A stretch of DNA of 49,335 nt. Origin: an uncultured Gammaproteobacteria bacterium. Its GTDB lineage: Bacteria > Pseudomonadota > Gammaproteobacteria > Pseudomonadales > Ketobacteraceae. The stretch covers positions 1 through 49,335 of the forward strand of contig CAJXZM010000023.1 in NCBI GenBank assembly GCA_913063125.1. Reading direction: 5' to 3'. The notes beneath the pieces were generated by a model, which was not told the DNA's origin, made no database searches, and saw only the letters and a list, made by a program, of their open reading frames with translations. Of this stretch, positions 42,084-49,335 are shown piece after piece (the first letter of the stretch is position 1; each line of letters starts with the position of its first letter). The position numbers and the translations under genes were made by a program.

Positions 42084-44573
42084 TTAACAATCTTTATTCT
42101 CAATAGCGACCATACCACCTAAGCCCGACATATTTTCTATTTGCTCCACAACAACTTGCGCGTTTGAGTCACAGAGATTTTCATTAGATTCGAATGATAT
42201 GTTGCCTCCCACACTAGAAAGGCTACCTAGCTCGGTAACCGATACGAGGTTAGTATTAGAGTCCACTTCCAAATGACCTCCAACCGATTGCAGATTATCA
42301 AGACCTGATAGCGAGGGCAAAAGGGGGTTAAGCTTTATGAATACGCCGTCGTTTACGGTCTCTAAGCCGTTAAGACCTGACAAAGACGTTAAACGATCAT
42401 TGCTCATTACCCCCAAATAAAGAGTCGAAGGAATATTATCAAGACCCACCAATGAAGTTAGATTCGGGTTGTCCGTAACATAAATACTTCTCACAGCTGA
42501 TTGAATACCACTCAGCCCCGAAAGGGACATTAGCACAGGATTAGATTTAATCCATAGTCCTCTGCCATAGATATTCGTGCCTAGGGTATGCAGGTTTTCT
42601 ATTCCGTCCAGCGACGTTAGGCTCTCGTTGTTTTCCACGAGTAAATGAGTCAGTAATACCTCCACACTATCCAGTCCTCGGAGATTTATAAGGCTTGGAT
42701 TATTCGTGATCATAATCGTGCCTGTTGAACTTCCAAACGAACTCAGTCTTTCTAAACCAGACAGCGATTGAAGGGAAGCATTGTTATCTATGGTTAACTC
42801 GCCGCCAATCTGCTGTAGATTATTCAATCCATCCAAGGAGGTTAGCGCATCATTGGATGATATGGTTAGCCAAGACCCAATCGACTCAATATTTTCAAGG
42901 GCTGCTAAAGAGACTAAACTGTCGTTGTTATCTATATCAAGCCATACATCAAGTGCAGTAAAACCCTCTAGCCCTGTGAGCGAAACCAACGCATCATTGT
43001 TACTGATTGATAACCTGCCTCTAAAATCCTCGTTTATTCCAGAAAGATCTATCAACGCATCATTATTGTCAATGTCAATCCAAGTTGGTGAGTAACGCTC
43101 TATGCCCAACTGATGGAGATCACTTAGATTCATATTATTTCTGATATCAATTGAACTCGTTATCTCTGTGATATCAGAGAGAAAGTCATAAGGTTCAAAT
43201 GATATATTATCAATGACCAATATATTTAGGCTATCCCTTCCTTCTAACTCGCTAAGATCATTTCTATTTCTGATGTAGGTCACATCACTGTACTCTGGCC
43301 TGCCTCTTTTTACTTCCCAAATAACGCTATCAACAGTTACCCACTCGGAACTTTCGGTAACCCTCGTTTGCAACTCGCAGATATACTCAATTTCGTAATT
43401 AACATAGTAAAAGTCACCACCCGAAACGTATACTTCATAGGAATAAGAACTCACATAGTGATCAAAACTTTGCTCGGAGCCAGTTTTTATTTCTACTTTA
43501 GAATAATTAATGTGTACCCCCCCGACTCTTGAACTCCAAACGTAGCGCGTGTCACTGCTGCGAGGTCCGACAACACTAAAAGATTGCGAAGCATTTTCAA
43601 CGGTGTAGGTAAAATCCGCCGCTGGTGATGCTGAAAGAATGGCAGCTTGGTTAAGGTCGGGAACACTGTTATCGGAGTCATCGGGATCTGTGTTGCTTCC
43701 AAAGCCATCGCCGTCAGCGTCTATAGTCTCATTCGGATCATACGGAAGGGAATCATCGGTATCAGGGACACCGTCATTATCGTCGTCGGTATCTGCGTTA
43801 TTTCCTATACCATCCCCATCAGCATCTAAGGTTTCCGTTGGGTCAAATGGGTAAGCGTCAGCAACATCAGGCGCGCCATCGTTATCGTCATCACTGTCTG
43901 CATTATTGCCGATACCGTCACCATCAGTATCTAAGCTTTCACCAGGATCAAACGGAAAAGCGTCCTCAGCGTCAACCACCCCATCGTCATCGGTATCTAA
44001 TGCTAACGACTCCCGTAAATGAGCAATAGCACTGGCTGCATCGATCAGAATTCCATTGCCTCCGCTATTAGAGACAAAAATTGCTGCTAACGTATCAAAT
44101 TCCGTATCATCGAAATCTAAGCTCATACCTTCCGCGGCAAGATGTGCAGACCCTGCAATGGATATTCCATTAGAAGGATCGCCATCAGCATCCAGTGACT
44201 GTAATAAGCGGGCGATATTAACCACGGAGGTATTATTGAAATCAGTGGTACCCACCAGATCAAGCGGAGTAAGCACGGACCGGGCCAGCGCGGATGGAAG
44301 TGATGTACCACCAATCGAAAACGTTATGGTCTCACCATCCAAATAATTAAACTCACCGTCGGCAGTGGTTGTACCATTCTGTGTTAGCGTTTCGTAGTGA
44401 ATTCCTGAAACCGCACTATCCAAAAATACGCCGATTTGCATGGGACTTGATTCAGATGCGGGGTCAGTGGAACTGCCACTTCCGCAACCAACCATTAACG
44501 CCAAGGCGATGGAGAGTTGTGTTAAACGAAAAAAAGAGGTGTGTTTTAGCGTTCCTGCTAATGTTTTTGGCAT
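42084..44573 (-). CDS. Large lipoprotein: thrombospondin type 3 repeats plus leucine-rich L-domain repeats
   Basis: 829 aa. The signal peptide ends in LALMVGC, a good lipobox (Cys about 30). Residues 45-200 form a conserved surface-lipoprotein domain (SAVSGIHYET, GEFNYLDGETITFSIGG). Residues 200-310 hold Asp-rich calcium-binding thrombospondin type 3 repeats (DADGDGIGNNADTDDDNDG repeated). A beta-rich segment follows, then from about 450 onward ten or more repeats of about 24 residues of the type 'ISNNDALVSLTGLEGF', as in receptor-L-domain/leucine-rich repeats, ending with two Cys near the C-terminus (NLCDSN, ENKDC). It probably sits on the outer membrane and binds protein or carbohydrate. 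Gene neighbours give no further clue. Confidence 0.85.
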   Translation of the reverse strand: MPKTLAGTLKHTSFFRLTQLSIALALMVGCGSGSSTDPASESSPMQIGVFLDSAVSGIHYETLTQNGTTTADGEFNYLDGETITFSIGGTSLPSALARSVLTPLDLVGTTDFNNTSVVNIARLLQSLDADGDPSNGISIAGSAHLAAEGMSLDFDDTEFDTLAAIFVSNSGGNGILIDAASAIAHLRESLALDTDDDGVVDAEDAFPFDPGESLDTDGDGIGNNADSDDDNDGAPDVADAYPFDPTETLDADGDGIGNNADTDDDNDGVPDTDDSLPYDPNETIDADGDGFGSNTDPDDSDNSVPDLNQAAILSASPAADFTYTVENASQSFSVVGPRSSDTRYVWSSRVGGVHINYSKVEIKTGSEQSFDHYVSSYSYEVYVSGGDFYYVNYEIEYICELQTRVTESSEWVTVDSVIWEVKRGRPEYSDVTYIRNRNDLSELEGRDSLNILVIDNISFEPYDFLSDITEITSSIDIRNNMNLSDLHQLGIERYSPTWIDIDNNDALIDLSGINEDFRGRLSISNNDALVSLTGLEGFTALDVWLDIDNNDSLVSLAALENIESIGSWLTISSNDALTSLDGLNNLQQIGGELTIDNNASLQSLSGLERLSSFGSSTGTIMITNNPSLINLRGLDSVEVLLTHLLVENNESLTSLDGIENLHTLGTNIYGRGLWIKSNPVLMSLSGLSGIQSAVRSIYVTDNPNLTSLVGLDNIPSTLYLGVMSNDRLTSLSGLNGLETVNDGVFIKLNPLLPSLSGLDNLQSVGGHLEVDSNTNLVSVTELGSLSSVGGNISFESNENLCDSNAQVVVEQIENMSGLGGMVAIENKDC

Positions 44574-44853
44574 GAGAATATATCCTTTTGATCTACATGT
44601 CTGGTTAGATTAACATCTTTGTAGTTCTACGCAATACTAGATTGAACCCTTTGATGCAGGGTGATTTCCGGTGGCTAATCATTGTAAATGGAAACATCCG
44701 GCCTAGTTTATACCAACCGAATCTGTATGATCGCAAGCCCATTCGGTACAGGATATAGAGTATCCACCCATCAATCATAACAAGCGACGCCATAAAAACC
44801 GTCGCGACAACCGCTCCGTCATATGCGTCGAGTATTAACCCCTTGGGCCAAAT

Positions 44854-45075
44854 ATGAGAGATTTATCTAGCGCCGATGTTGAAGAAGAAATTTGTGAAGC
44901 AGAGATTGAACTTCACAAAGTTGATATGCGGGCTATGCGATTGTGGGGAAAGGTTTTGATACCTTCTGTAAAGTGGGAGCAAAATCAATACCCGAGTGAC
45001 CTAGAGCTTTGTGGTGTCTCTGTGATTGGGAAGTGATGCCTCTACTTCAATTCAGTTGAGTGCAGTTGGGGTTAG
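44854..45075 (+). pseudogene. Small gene interrupted by an in-frame TGA
   Basis: From ATG 44854 the frame reads acidic helical sequence (SADVEEEICEAEIELHKVDM), then LWGKVLIPSVKW and LELCGVSVIGK, meets TGA at 45034-45036, and continues in the same frame CLYFNSVECSWG to a TAG at 45073. The downstream piece completes a pattern ('VIG..xxYxNxxExGW') that I associate with small proteins of the immunity or SMI1-like kind, so the TGA probably replaces a sense codon. No ribosome site is obvious. The call rests on this continuation only. Confidence 0.45.
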
Positions 45076-45180
45076 GGAGACTTTTTAAATCGGGGTAGTA
45101 TTAGTGGCTACCATTGGCAGATAGATAGCATTCAAATGACAATATTTAATACCCTGTTCACAATTGATAATGACGACCAG

Positions 45181-45234
45181 GGTTAACAAGTGCAGCCAAA
45201 ATGGCTGCAAAGTACGCAGCGTATACTGTTAAGC
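45181..45234 (+). other. Possible short attC site
   Basis: GGTTAAC at the left and GTTAAGC (exact GTTRRRY core) at the right enclose a perfect 7-bp stem tgcagcc/ggctgca with a five-base loop. The total of 54 nt is close to short attC sites. The broken gene at 45263 begins just after it, as a cassette gene would. The inner arms are not symmetrical, so this is tentative. Confidence 0.35.
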
Positions 45235-45262
45235 GCTAACTTCATGGAGAGATATCATCAAA

Positions 45263-45601
45263 GCTAGTGAATATTCCGAATTAATTGGAGCCTTACCAAA
45301 AGAATGAAAAGTTTATTTCTATGAGAACTTAGCTCATAGGCTGACGGTAGTAGCTAGAGTAATATGGTCTAATGAAAATTTGGATGATTCAGAAAAAGTA
45401 GTGCAAATGAAGTAGCTTAACGAAATACAGCATAGAGTCACATCAAAAATACAAGTAAAGCGCCTTGAGCGACATGTTTGGCAAGAAAGTTCATTTATAG
45501 GCATGGTAAACGGCTATATTAAAGAAAGCCTAGAAATATCAGGTCTAATAGCTGATGCAATATCGCAAGCATATGAGCATGTAAATGAAATCAAAAATTA
45601 A
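45263..45601 (+). pseudogene. Small soluble protein gene with two in-frame stops
   Basis: One frame from 45263 to the TAA at 45599-45601 encodes a coherent protein: SEYSELIGALPKE-stop-KVYFYENLAHRLTVVARVIWS, then EKVVQMK-stop-LNEIQHRVTSKIQVKRLE and GYIKESLEISG, AYEHVNEIKN. The two stops are TGA (45305-45307) and TAG (45413-45415). Both are one base from TGG, and Trp would fit both places (KEWKVYFYENL, MKWLNEIQHRV). The intact form would be about 115 aa. I recall related small uncharacterised proteins in proteobacteria. The original start codon is not clear: an ATG at 45244 is out of frame. Confidence 0.7.
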
Positions 45602-46199
45602 CAAGTTGTTGCACCTGAATCTGAACTTCCCCCGCTTTGATGGACATAAACCCTTAGGACTGAAGCTTGCATAGGATTTTGTAGTGTCAGTTTTAGCGAT
45701 ATTATGAAGATTTTCTCAATAGGTATAAATGACTATAAAGTGGAAGAACCTGCCCTTAGCGAAGACATCCCAAAAGGCGGCAATATAAACACGGTTGACT
45801 AGCTCGGCAGCAAACATTTTTTTTCAAAAAAATCATTAAGGTCACCGTCGGGGCATTTAACGTCACTTTAACCTATGCCTCGAACGTCCGGGTTAGACGG
45901 TAAGGAGTCACTTTTTGAGAATGCTCTACCATCATTCAAGTAAGCAATGTTTTGGTACATTAGTATATTTATGACTATTAACAATGTCGATTTGTGCAGC
46001 CGTTTTGAGCTAAAAATACGACAAAATTGGCTCTGTTTTGCACAAATAGTATAGTTTTACCCACTACCTATAAGGGCGCACACCCACTACCAGGCCTGCC
46101 TTTTACAAACACCAAACATAACGAACGTAAGGAGGTCGATGATATAAAACATTACTTGGCAGAGCGACTATATGCATTAGCACCCCCGCAAATCTAGGA

Positions 46200-46205
46200 T
46201 ATAAT
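46200..46205 (+). promoter_or_regulatory. -10 element of the arfA promoter
   Basis: TATAAT at 46200-46205, 28 nt before the arfA ATG. A matching -35 is poor, so a transcription start near 46212 is only a suggestion. The arfA ribosome site aaaggaag follows at 46221-46228. Confidence 0.45.
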
Positions 46206-46232
46206 ATCCCTTCAAAACCTAAAGGAAGAACA

Positions 46233-46442
46233 ATGAATAAGAAAACTAACTCCCCCTCACCTGCACCGCAGGCTGAAGTAGAAACGGGGCGAGGAGTTAT
46301 CAGAGACAACGCTCTAGCCGCATTAGTGACATCCAAAATTTATCGATCACAAGTCGTTAAAGCCAAAAAAGGTAAAGGTAGCTATCTGCGTAAACAAAAA
46401 TTCAACAAAAAAGGACGAGAGTCCTATCGAATAGCCGCTTAG
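46233..46442 (+). CDS. arfA: Alternative ribosome-rescue factor A (ArfA)
   Basis: 69 aa with a good ribosome site (aaaggaag). The core RGVIRDNALAALVTSKIYRS followed by KAKKGKGSYLRKQKF matches the ArfA signature (IxDNALxALlxxxxFrxrvxxxxKGKGSYxRK). ArfA enters the empty mRNA channel of stalled ribosomes and recruits RF2 to release the peptide when trans-translation fails. The N-terminal extension is rich in Pro and Ser (NSPSPAPQ). The last six codons and the TAG stop lie in a strong hairpin, so mRNAs ended or cut there lack a stop and their product is tagged by tmRNA when that system works. This is the known autoregulation of E. coli arfA. It converges with the Rieske gene. Confidence 0.93.
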   Translation: MNKKTNSPSPAPQAEVETGRGVIRDNALAALVTSKIYRSQVVKAKKGKGSYLRKQKFNKKGRESYRIAA

Positions 46443-46468
46443 CATAGCGGTTATTCGATAGGATTTTT
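46422..46468 (+). terminator. Terminator hairpin containing the arfA stop codon
   Basis: An 18-bp stem (46422-46439 with 46446-46463, one G-U pair in RNA) has a six-base loop whose first three bases are the TAG stop, followed by five T. It serves both as an intrinsic terminator and as the probable cleavage site that yields stop-less arfA mRNA. Confidence 0.92.
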
Positions 46469-46528
46469 ATTGGTTCGCTAAATGCTTTCTCCAACTTGAC
46501 CCTATCTAGAACCTGAAACTTATAAGTA

Positions 46529-46897
46529 TTATGCAGTCTCGGATTTCACAGCAACCTCAACTAAAACCTCATCACCTTTAACCGATACTGGATAGGTTTT
46601 TAATGCCTTTTCTTTTCGAACAGTATTTATCAACTGAATGCCTGGAGGAAAATTGGCCCACTTGACCGGCTCACCGGTTCGAATATCGAACTGAGCACGG
46701 TGAAAGGGACATTCCAGAGTGCAACCGTCACGTATCTTCCCCTTCTTAAGTGGCATAAACAAATGCGTACATCGACTTTGCGTGGCGTAATATCCATCAT
46801 CAAGATGAAACAATAAAATATTTTCCCCATTAACGGTAACCGGCTTATTGGTACCTAGGGCTATTTCCCCTTCCTTAGCAACAGAGTGTAATGTCAT
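46529..46897 (-). CDS. Rieske [2Fe-2S] ferredoxin-like protein
   Basis: 122 aa, ATG at 46897 with aggaa upstream. The two Rieske boxes are present: SRCTHLFMPL (C-x-H, near 37-39) and LECPFHRAQFD (C-x-x-H, near 57-60), giving the two Cys and two His ligands of the cluster. The rest fits a single Rieske domain of the NirD/dioxygenase-ferredoxin type, without signal peptide or membrane anchor, so it acts in the cytoplasm as an electron carrier. No oxygenase or reductase partner is next to it, so its partner is unknown. The neighbouring UvrA-family gene is on the same strand, 158 nt upstream, and is probably independent. Confidence 0.9.
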   Translation of the reverse strand: MTLHSVAKEGEIALGTNKPVTVNGENILLFHLDDGYYATQSRCTHLFMPLKKGKIRDGCTLECPFHRAQFDIRTGEPVKWANFPPGIQLINTVRKEKALKTYPVSVKGDEVLVEVAVKSETA

Positions 46898-47055
46898 GGG
46901 TATATTCCTATAATTGATTAGGCGAGTGACTGTAGCTATATAGTGTGGCTATATAGCGTAATGCACTAATAGTGTTCTGTACGTTAACCTGATCAGAGCT
47001 TACGTCGCAGGGATTGTTACTACAATAGCAGCGACGGGACAGCCGTCAATGCCTG
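46898..47055. other. Gap between UvrA-family and Rieske genes
   Basis: 158 nt. It contains a direct repeat ggctatatag/agctatatag around 46930-46960. No gene is seen, and no certain terminator or promoter. Confidence 0.4.
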
Positions 47056-49335
47056 TCAAGTCACCAATAGTTCGCGTAAATAAATACCAGTATGTGAACG
47101 CTTGCGTTTACAAATGGTTGCAGGTGTACCCTGCGCTACAACCTTACCGCCACCACTACCTCCTTCGGGGCCAATATCAATGACCCAGTCAGATTCAGCA
47201 ATAACATCCAAATTGTGTTCAATCACCAGTACGGAATGGCCACTATCCACCAACCTGTGCAATACACGCAACAGCTTTTCTACATCAGCCATATGCAGGC
47301 CAACAGTAGGTTCATCAAGCACATAAAGAGTATGTTGTTTTCCACGGGCTCCCGGCCTGACCTTAGCCAGTTCAGTAACTAGTTTAATACGCTGAGCTTC
47401 ACCCCCACTTAATGTGGGGCTTTGCTGACCCAATGTTAAATAACCCAATCCGACATCTTGAAGAAGCTGTAACGTATGATGCACCGCGCTGATAGCGGAG
47501 AAAAACTCTGTAGCCTCTTCAATATTCATAGCTAGCACTTCACCAATATGCTTTTCCTTGTAACGTACCGACAGTGTTTCAGCATTAAAACGCCAGCCAT
47601 GGCATTCCTCACAATCAACGCGGACATCCGGCAGAAAGTTCATTTCAACCTTCACCATTCCATGACCACCACACGTTGAGCAACGTCCGTCGCCGGTATT
47701 AAACGAGAACCTCGCAGCGGTATAGCCGCGTAAACGAGCATCAACCGTGCCCGCAAATAATTTACGAATAGTATCCCAAATACCAAGATAGGTAACAGGA
47801 CAAGAGCGCGTGGTTTTTCCTATAGGTGTTTGATCAACTTCCAGAATACGCGTAATAGATTCCCAACCTTGAATCTCTTCACATCCAAACCAGCTAGGCT
47901 TTTTGGCTTTCGCGGCTTTTGATTGTTTTATGTTGATTTTAGGACGCAAATTTCTGTATAAAATTGAACGGATCAGAGTGCTTTTTCCACTGCCACTAAC
48001 ACCGCTGATACCAACCAAGCGCCGTAATGGAATGGATACATCTAGATTATTAAGATTGTTTTCATTAGCACCAACAATTGTCAGCGTTTCTTTATCAAAT
48101 TGATCTCGTTGCTCGCCACTTCTCAAGTTAGTCATCGGGTGGCGTAAGGGCTTAGCCATAAATCGGCCCGTCACTGAGTCTTTATTTTTCTTTAACTGTG
48201 CCAAACTGCCATGAGCGACCACTTCCCCGCCATGAATACCCGCCCGAGGCCCCATATCAATTATATAGTCAGCTTCTCGTATCGTATCTTCATCGTGCTC
48301 TACAACTAAGACTGTATTTCCTTTGGTTTGCAACTCACGAAGCGTTTCGATTAACTGGCGATTATCTCGCGTATGCAAACCTATGGTCGGTTCATCTAAA
48401 ATGTAACAAACACCTTGCAGATTGGAACCCAACTGCGAGGCCAATCTAATCCGTTGCGCCTCCCCTCCACTTAAGGTCGGGGCAGATCGATCAAGAGTAA
48501 GATACGTTAACCCTACCTTCTGCAAGAAGTGCAGCCGCCCTTCTAGCTCCCCTAACAAGTCTTGAGCAATCGCTTCCTCTCTACCGTTTAGTGTTAGTTT
48601 CCCCAACCAATCGGTGGCACTATCAATGGACAAACCGGCCAGATCGGCAATGGATTCATTTCTAAATCGCACTGCCAACGCGGTTTCATTTAACCGCTGG
48701 CCATCACAATGCCCGCAGACAACTTCTTTTTCTTTCGCATCCAAGATGTCGTCAGCATTTTTAGATTCTAACCAATTATCTTCCTCCCCACTTTGCTCTT
48801 CATCAAAACCTGCAATTGTATGGCCAGTGCCAAAACATTCTGTGCACCAACCGTGTTTTGAGTTGTAGGAAAATAACCGAGGGTCCAGCTCATCAAAACC
48901 ACAACCACATGAAGGGCATGAGCGGGTTGTTGAAAACAAGGCTTCTACTAATTTCTTTTTACCACCTTGAATTCGCTTTTTCCCTGAAACCTCTGGAGAG
49001 GCATCTGGTGAGACAATTACAATACCGTTACCAATATCCAACGTTTGCTTGAGTACTGTCTCTACCTGTTTTTCATTACGAACCGTAATATCCAATGTCG
49101 CAATGGGTAATTCGATGTCATGTTCTTTATATCGATCCAACACAGGCCATTCTGCAGTGGGAAGGTACTTTCCATCAACTCTTAATGTTGAGTAATTTCT
49201 ATCACTAGACCACTTTGCCAGTTCCTTATAGATACCTTTCCTAGCCACGACCATAGGCGCCAACAACGTGACTGTTTTACCCTGATAATCCGTTAGAATG
49301 CGAGACAGTATCGATTCAGCACTTTGAGGCTCAAT
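47056..49335 (-). CDS. uvrA: UvrA-family excinuclease ATPase subunit, C-terminal 759 residues (cut by window edge)
   Basis: The frame is open at the right edge; the visible part begins IEPQSAESILSRILTDYQG. It contains the first zinc module (CPSC...CTEC), CGHCDGQRLNETALAVRF, signature LSGGEAQRIRLASQ, Walker B YILDEPTIGLHTRDN, second Walker A GVSGSGKSTL, second zinc module (CSTCGGHG...CEECHGWRF), signature LSGGEAQRIKLV, Walker B YVLDEPTVGLHMAD and VIEHNLDVI. This is the complete order of the UvrA core after its first Walker A. UvrA finds DNA damage for nucleotide excision repair. Details such as LQGVCYILDEPTIG suggest it may be a UvrA paralogue rather than the housekeeping copy, so the gene symbol is given at family level. 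Confidence 0.9.
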   Translation of the reverse strand: MEPQSAESILSRILTDYQGKTVTLLAPMVVARKGIYKELAKWSSDRNYSTLRVDGKYLPTAEWPVLDRYKEHDIELPIATLDITVRNEKQVETVLKQTLDIGNGIVIVSPDASPEVSGKKRIQGGKKKLVEALFSTTRSCPSCGCGFDELDPRLFSYNSKHGWCTECFGTGHTIAGFDEEQSGEEDNWLESKNADDILDAKEKEVVCGHCDGQRLNETALAVRFRNESIADLAGLSIDSATDWLGKLTLNGREEAIAQDLLGELEGRLHFLQKVGLTYLTLDRSAPTLSGGEAQRIRLASQLGSNLQGVCYILDEPTIGLHTRDNRQLIETLRELQTKGNTVLVVEHDEDTIREADYIIDMGPRAGIHGGEVVAHGSLAQLKKNKDSVTGRFMAKPLRHPMTNLRSGEQRDQFDKETLTIVGANENNLNNLDVSIPLRRLVGISGVSGSGKSTLIRSILYRNLRPKINIKQSKAAKAKKPSWFGCEEIQGWESITRILEVDQTPIGKTTRSCPVTYLGIWDTIRKLFAGTVDARLRGYTAARFSFNTGDGRCSTCGGHGMVKVEMNFLPDVRVDCEECHGWRFNAETLSVRYKEKHIGEVLAMNIEEATEFFSAISAVHHTLQLLQDVGLGYLTLGQQSPTLSGGEAQRIKLVTELAKVRPGARGKQHTLYVLDEPTVGLHMADVEKLLRVLHRLVDSGHSVLVIEHNLDVIAESDWVIDIGPEGGSGGGKVVAQGTPATICKRKRSHTGIYLRELLVT

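Larger units (their letters stand above)
44574..46232. other. Gene-poor 1.66 kb stretch with decayed genes
   Basis: This stretch contains only remnants and short sites: a 62-codon minus-strand frame (44793-44605) with one hydrophobic segment and no ribosome site; two nonsense-broken small genes (44854-45075 and 45263-45601); an attC-like site (45181-45234); a 32-codon frame from 45704; and the arfA upstream region. No intact gene longer than 62 codons is supported. Confidence 0.6.

Noticed and set aside
44605..44793. 62-codon minus-strand frame with one hydrophobic segment
   Set aside because: No ribosome site; the frame extends upstream of the ATG with coherent-looking sequence but no start, so at best a remnant. 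Mentioned only in the gap entry.
45704..45802. 32-codon plus-strand frame MKIFSIGINDYK...
   Set aside because: Too short, without a clear ribosome site; may be the 5' remnant of a lost gene.
1..49335. CRISPR arrays, tRNA or rRNA genes, insertion sequences
   Set aside because: No regularly spaced repeats, cloverleaf-like sequence or transposase frames were noticed on reading either strand.

Overview
The window looks like a chromosomal segment of a gammaproteobacterium, probably marine (inference, moderate confidence). The reasons are a recognisable arfA ribosome-rescue gene with its stop codon inside a terminator hairpin, moderate-to-low GC, and typical gammaproteobacterial neighbours (UvrA family, spinster-type MFS, small conserved proteins). 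No sequence search was possible, so all family names rest on motifs read by eye.

Left two thirds (about 0.6-35.7 kb, all minus strand): a large non-ribosomal peptide synthetase (NRPS) locus. In transcription order it contains a membrane acyltransferase (35679-34528), NRPS-1 (34491-20653, 4612 aa, with the thioesterase), an EntS-like MFS exporter (20511-19114), NRPS-2 (19117-10910), NRPS-3 (10913-2700) and a polytopic GT-C-type glycosyltransferase-like protein (2606-810). The start of an AraC-type regulator lies beyond (587 to the window edge). MFS/NRPS-2 and NRPS-2/NRPS-3 overlap by ATGA, and the other operon gaps are 36-141 nt. The three synthetases carry seven adenylation (A) domains. NRPS-1 and NRPS-3 begin with TubC-type docking domains, while NRPS-2 and NRPS-3 end in acidic tails finishing EEFTL and EEGFL. 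The only linear order this allows is NRPS-2 -> NRPS-3 -> NRPS-1-TE, which is not the gene order. Predicted line: D-(Ile/Val-like)1, (Ile/Val-like)2, Thr3, X4, X5 (LYS2-like A domain), Dab-like6, X7, release by TE.

The most unusual element is a divergent condensation-domain type, called C* here. It occurs four times: once at the very start of the line (NRPS-2) and three times directly behind an ordinary C domain (C-C*-A-PCP) in the modules for X4, Dab6 and X7. Together with the membrane acyltransferase and GT-C-like protein, this suggests a peptide that is acylated on the line and further decorated at the membrane. No described product is recognised.

Middle (36.0-39.9 kb): a conserved small protein, a zinc-ribbon protein and a spinster-like MFS transporter on the plus strand, then a broken SRPBCC gene (minus) and a small two-helix membrane protein behind a promoter with a perfect inverted repeat.

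Right part (40.1-46.1 kb): three small orphan genes on the minus strand separated by attC-like palindromes (possible integron cassettes), a lipoprotein made of thrombospondin type 3 repeats and leucine-rich L-domain repeats, and a stretch with at least two small genes broken by in-frame stops. The window closes with arfA, a Rieske ferredoxin-like gene and the 3' part of a UvrA-family gene that runs off the edge.
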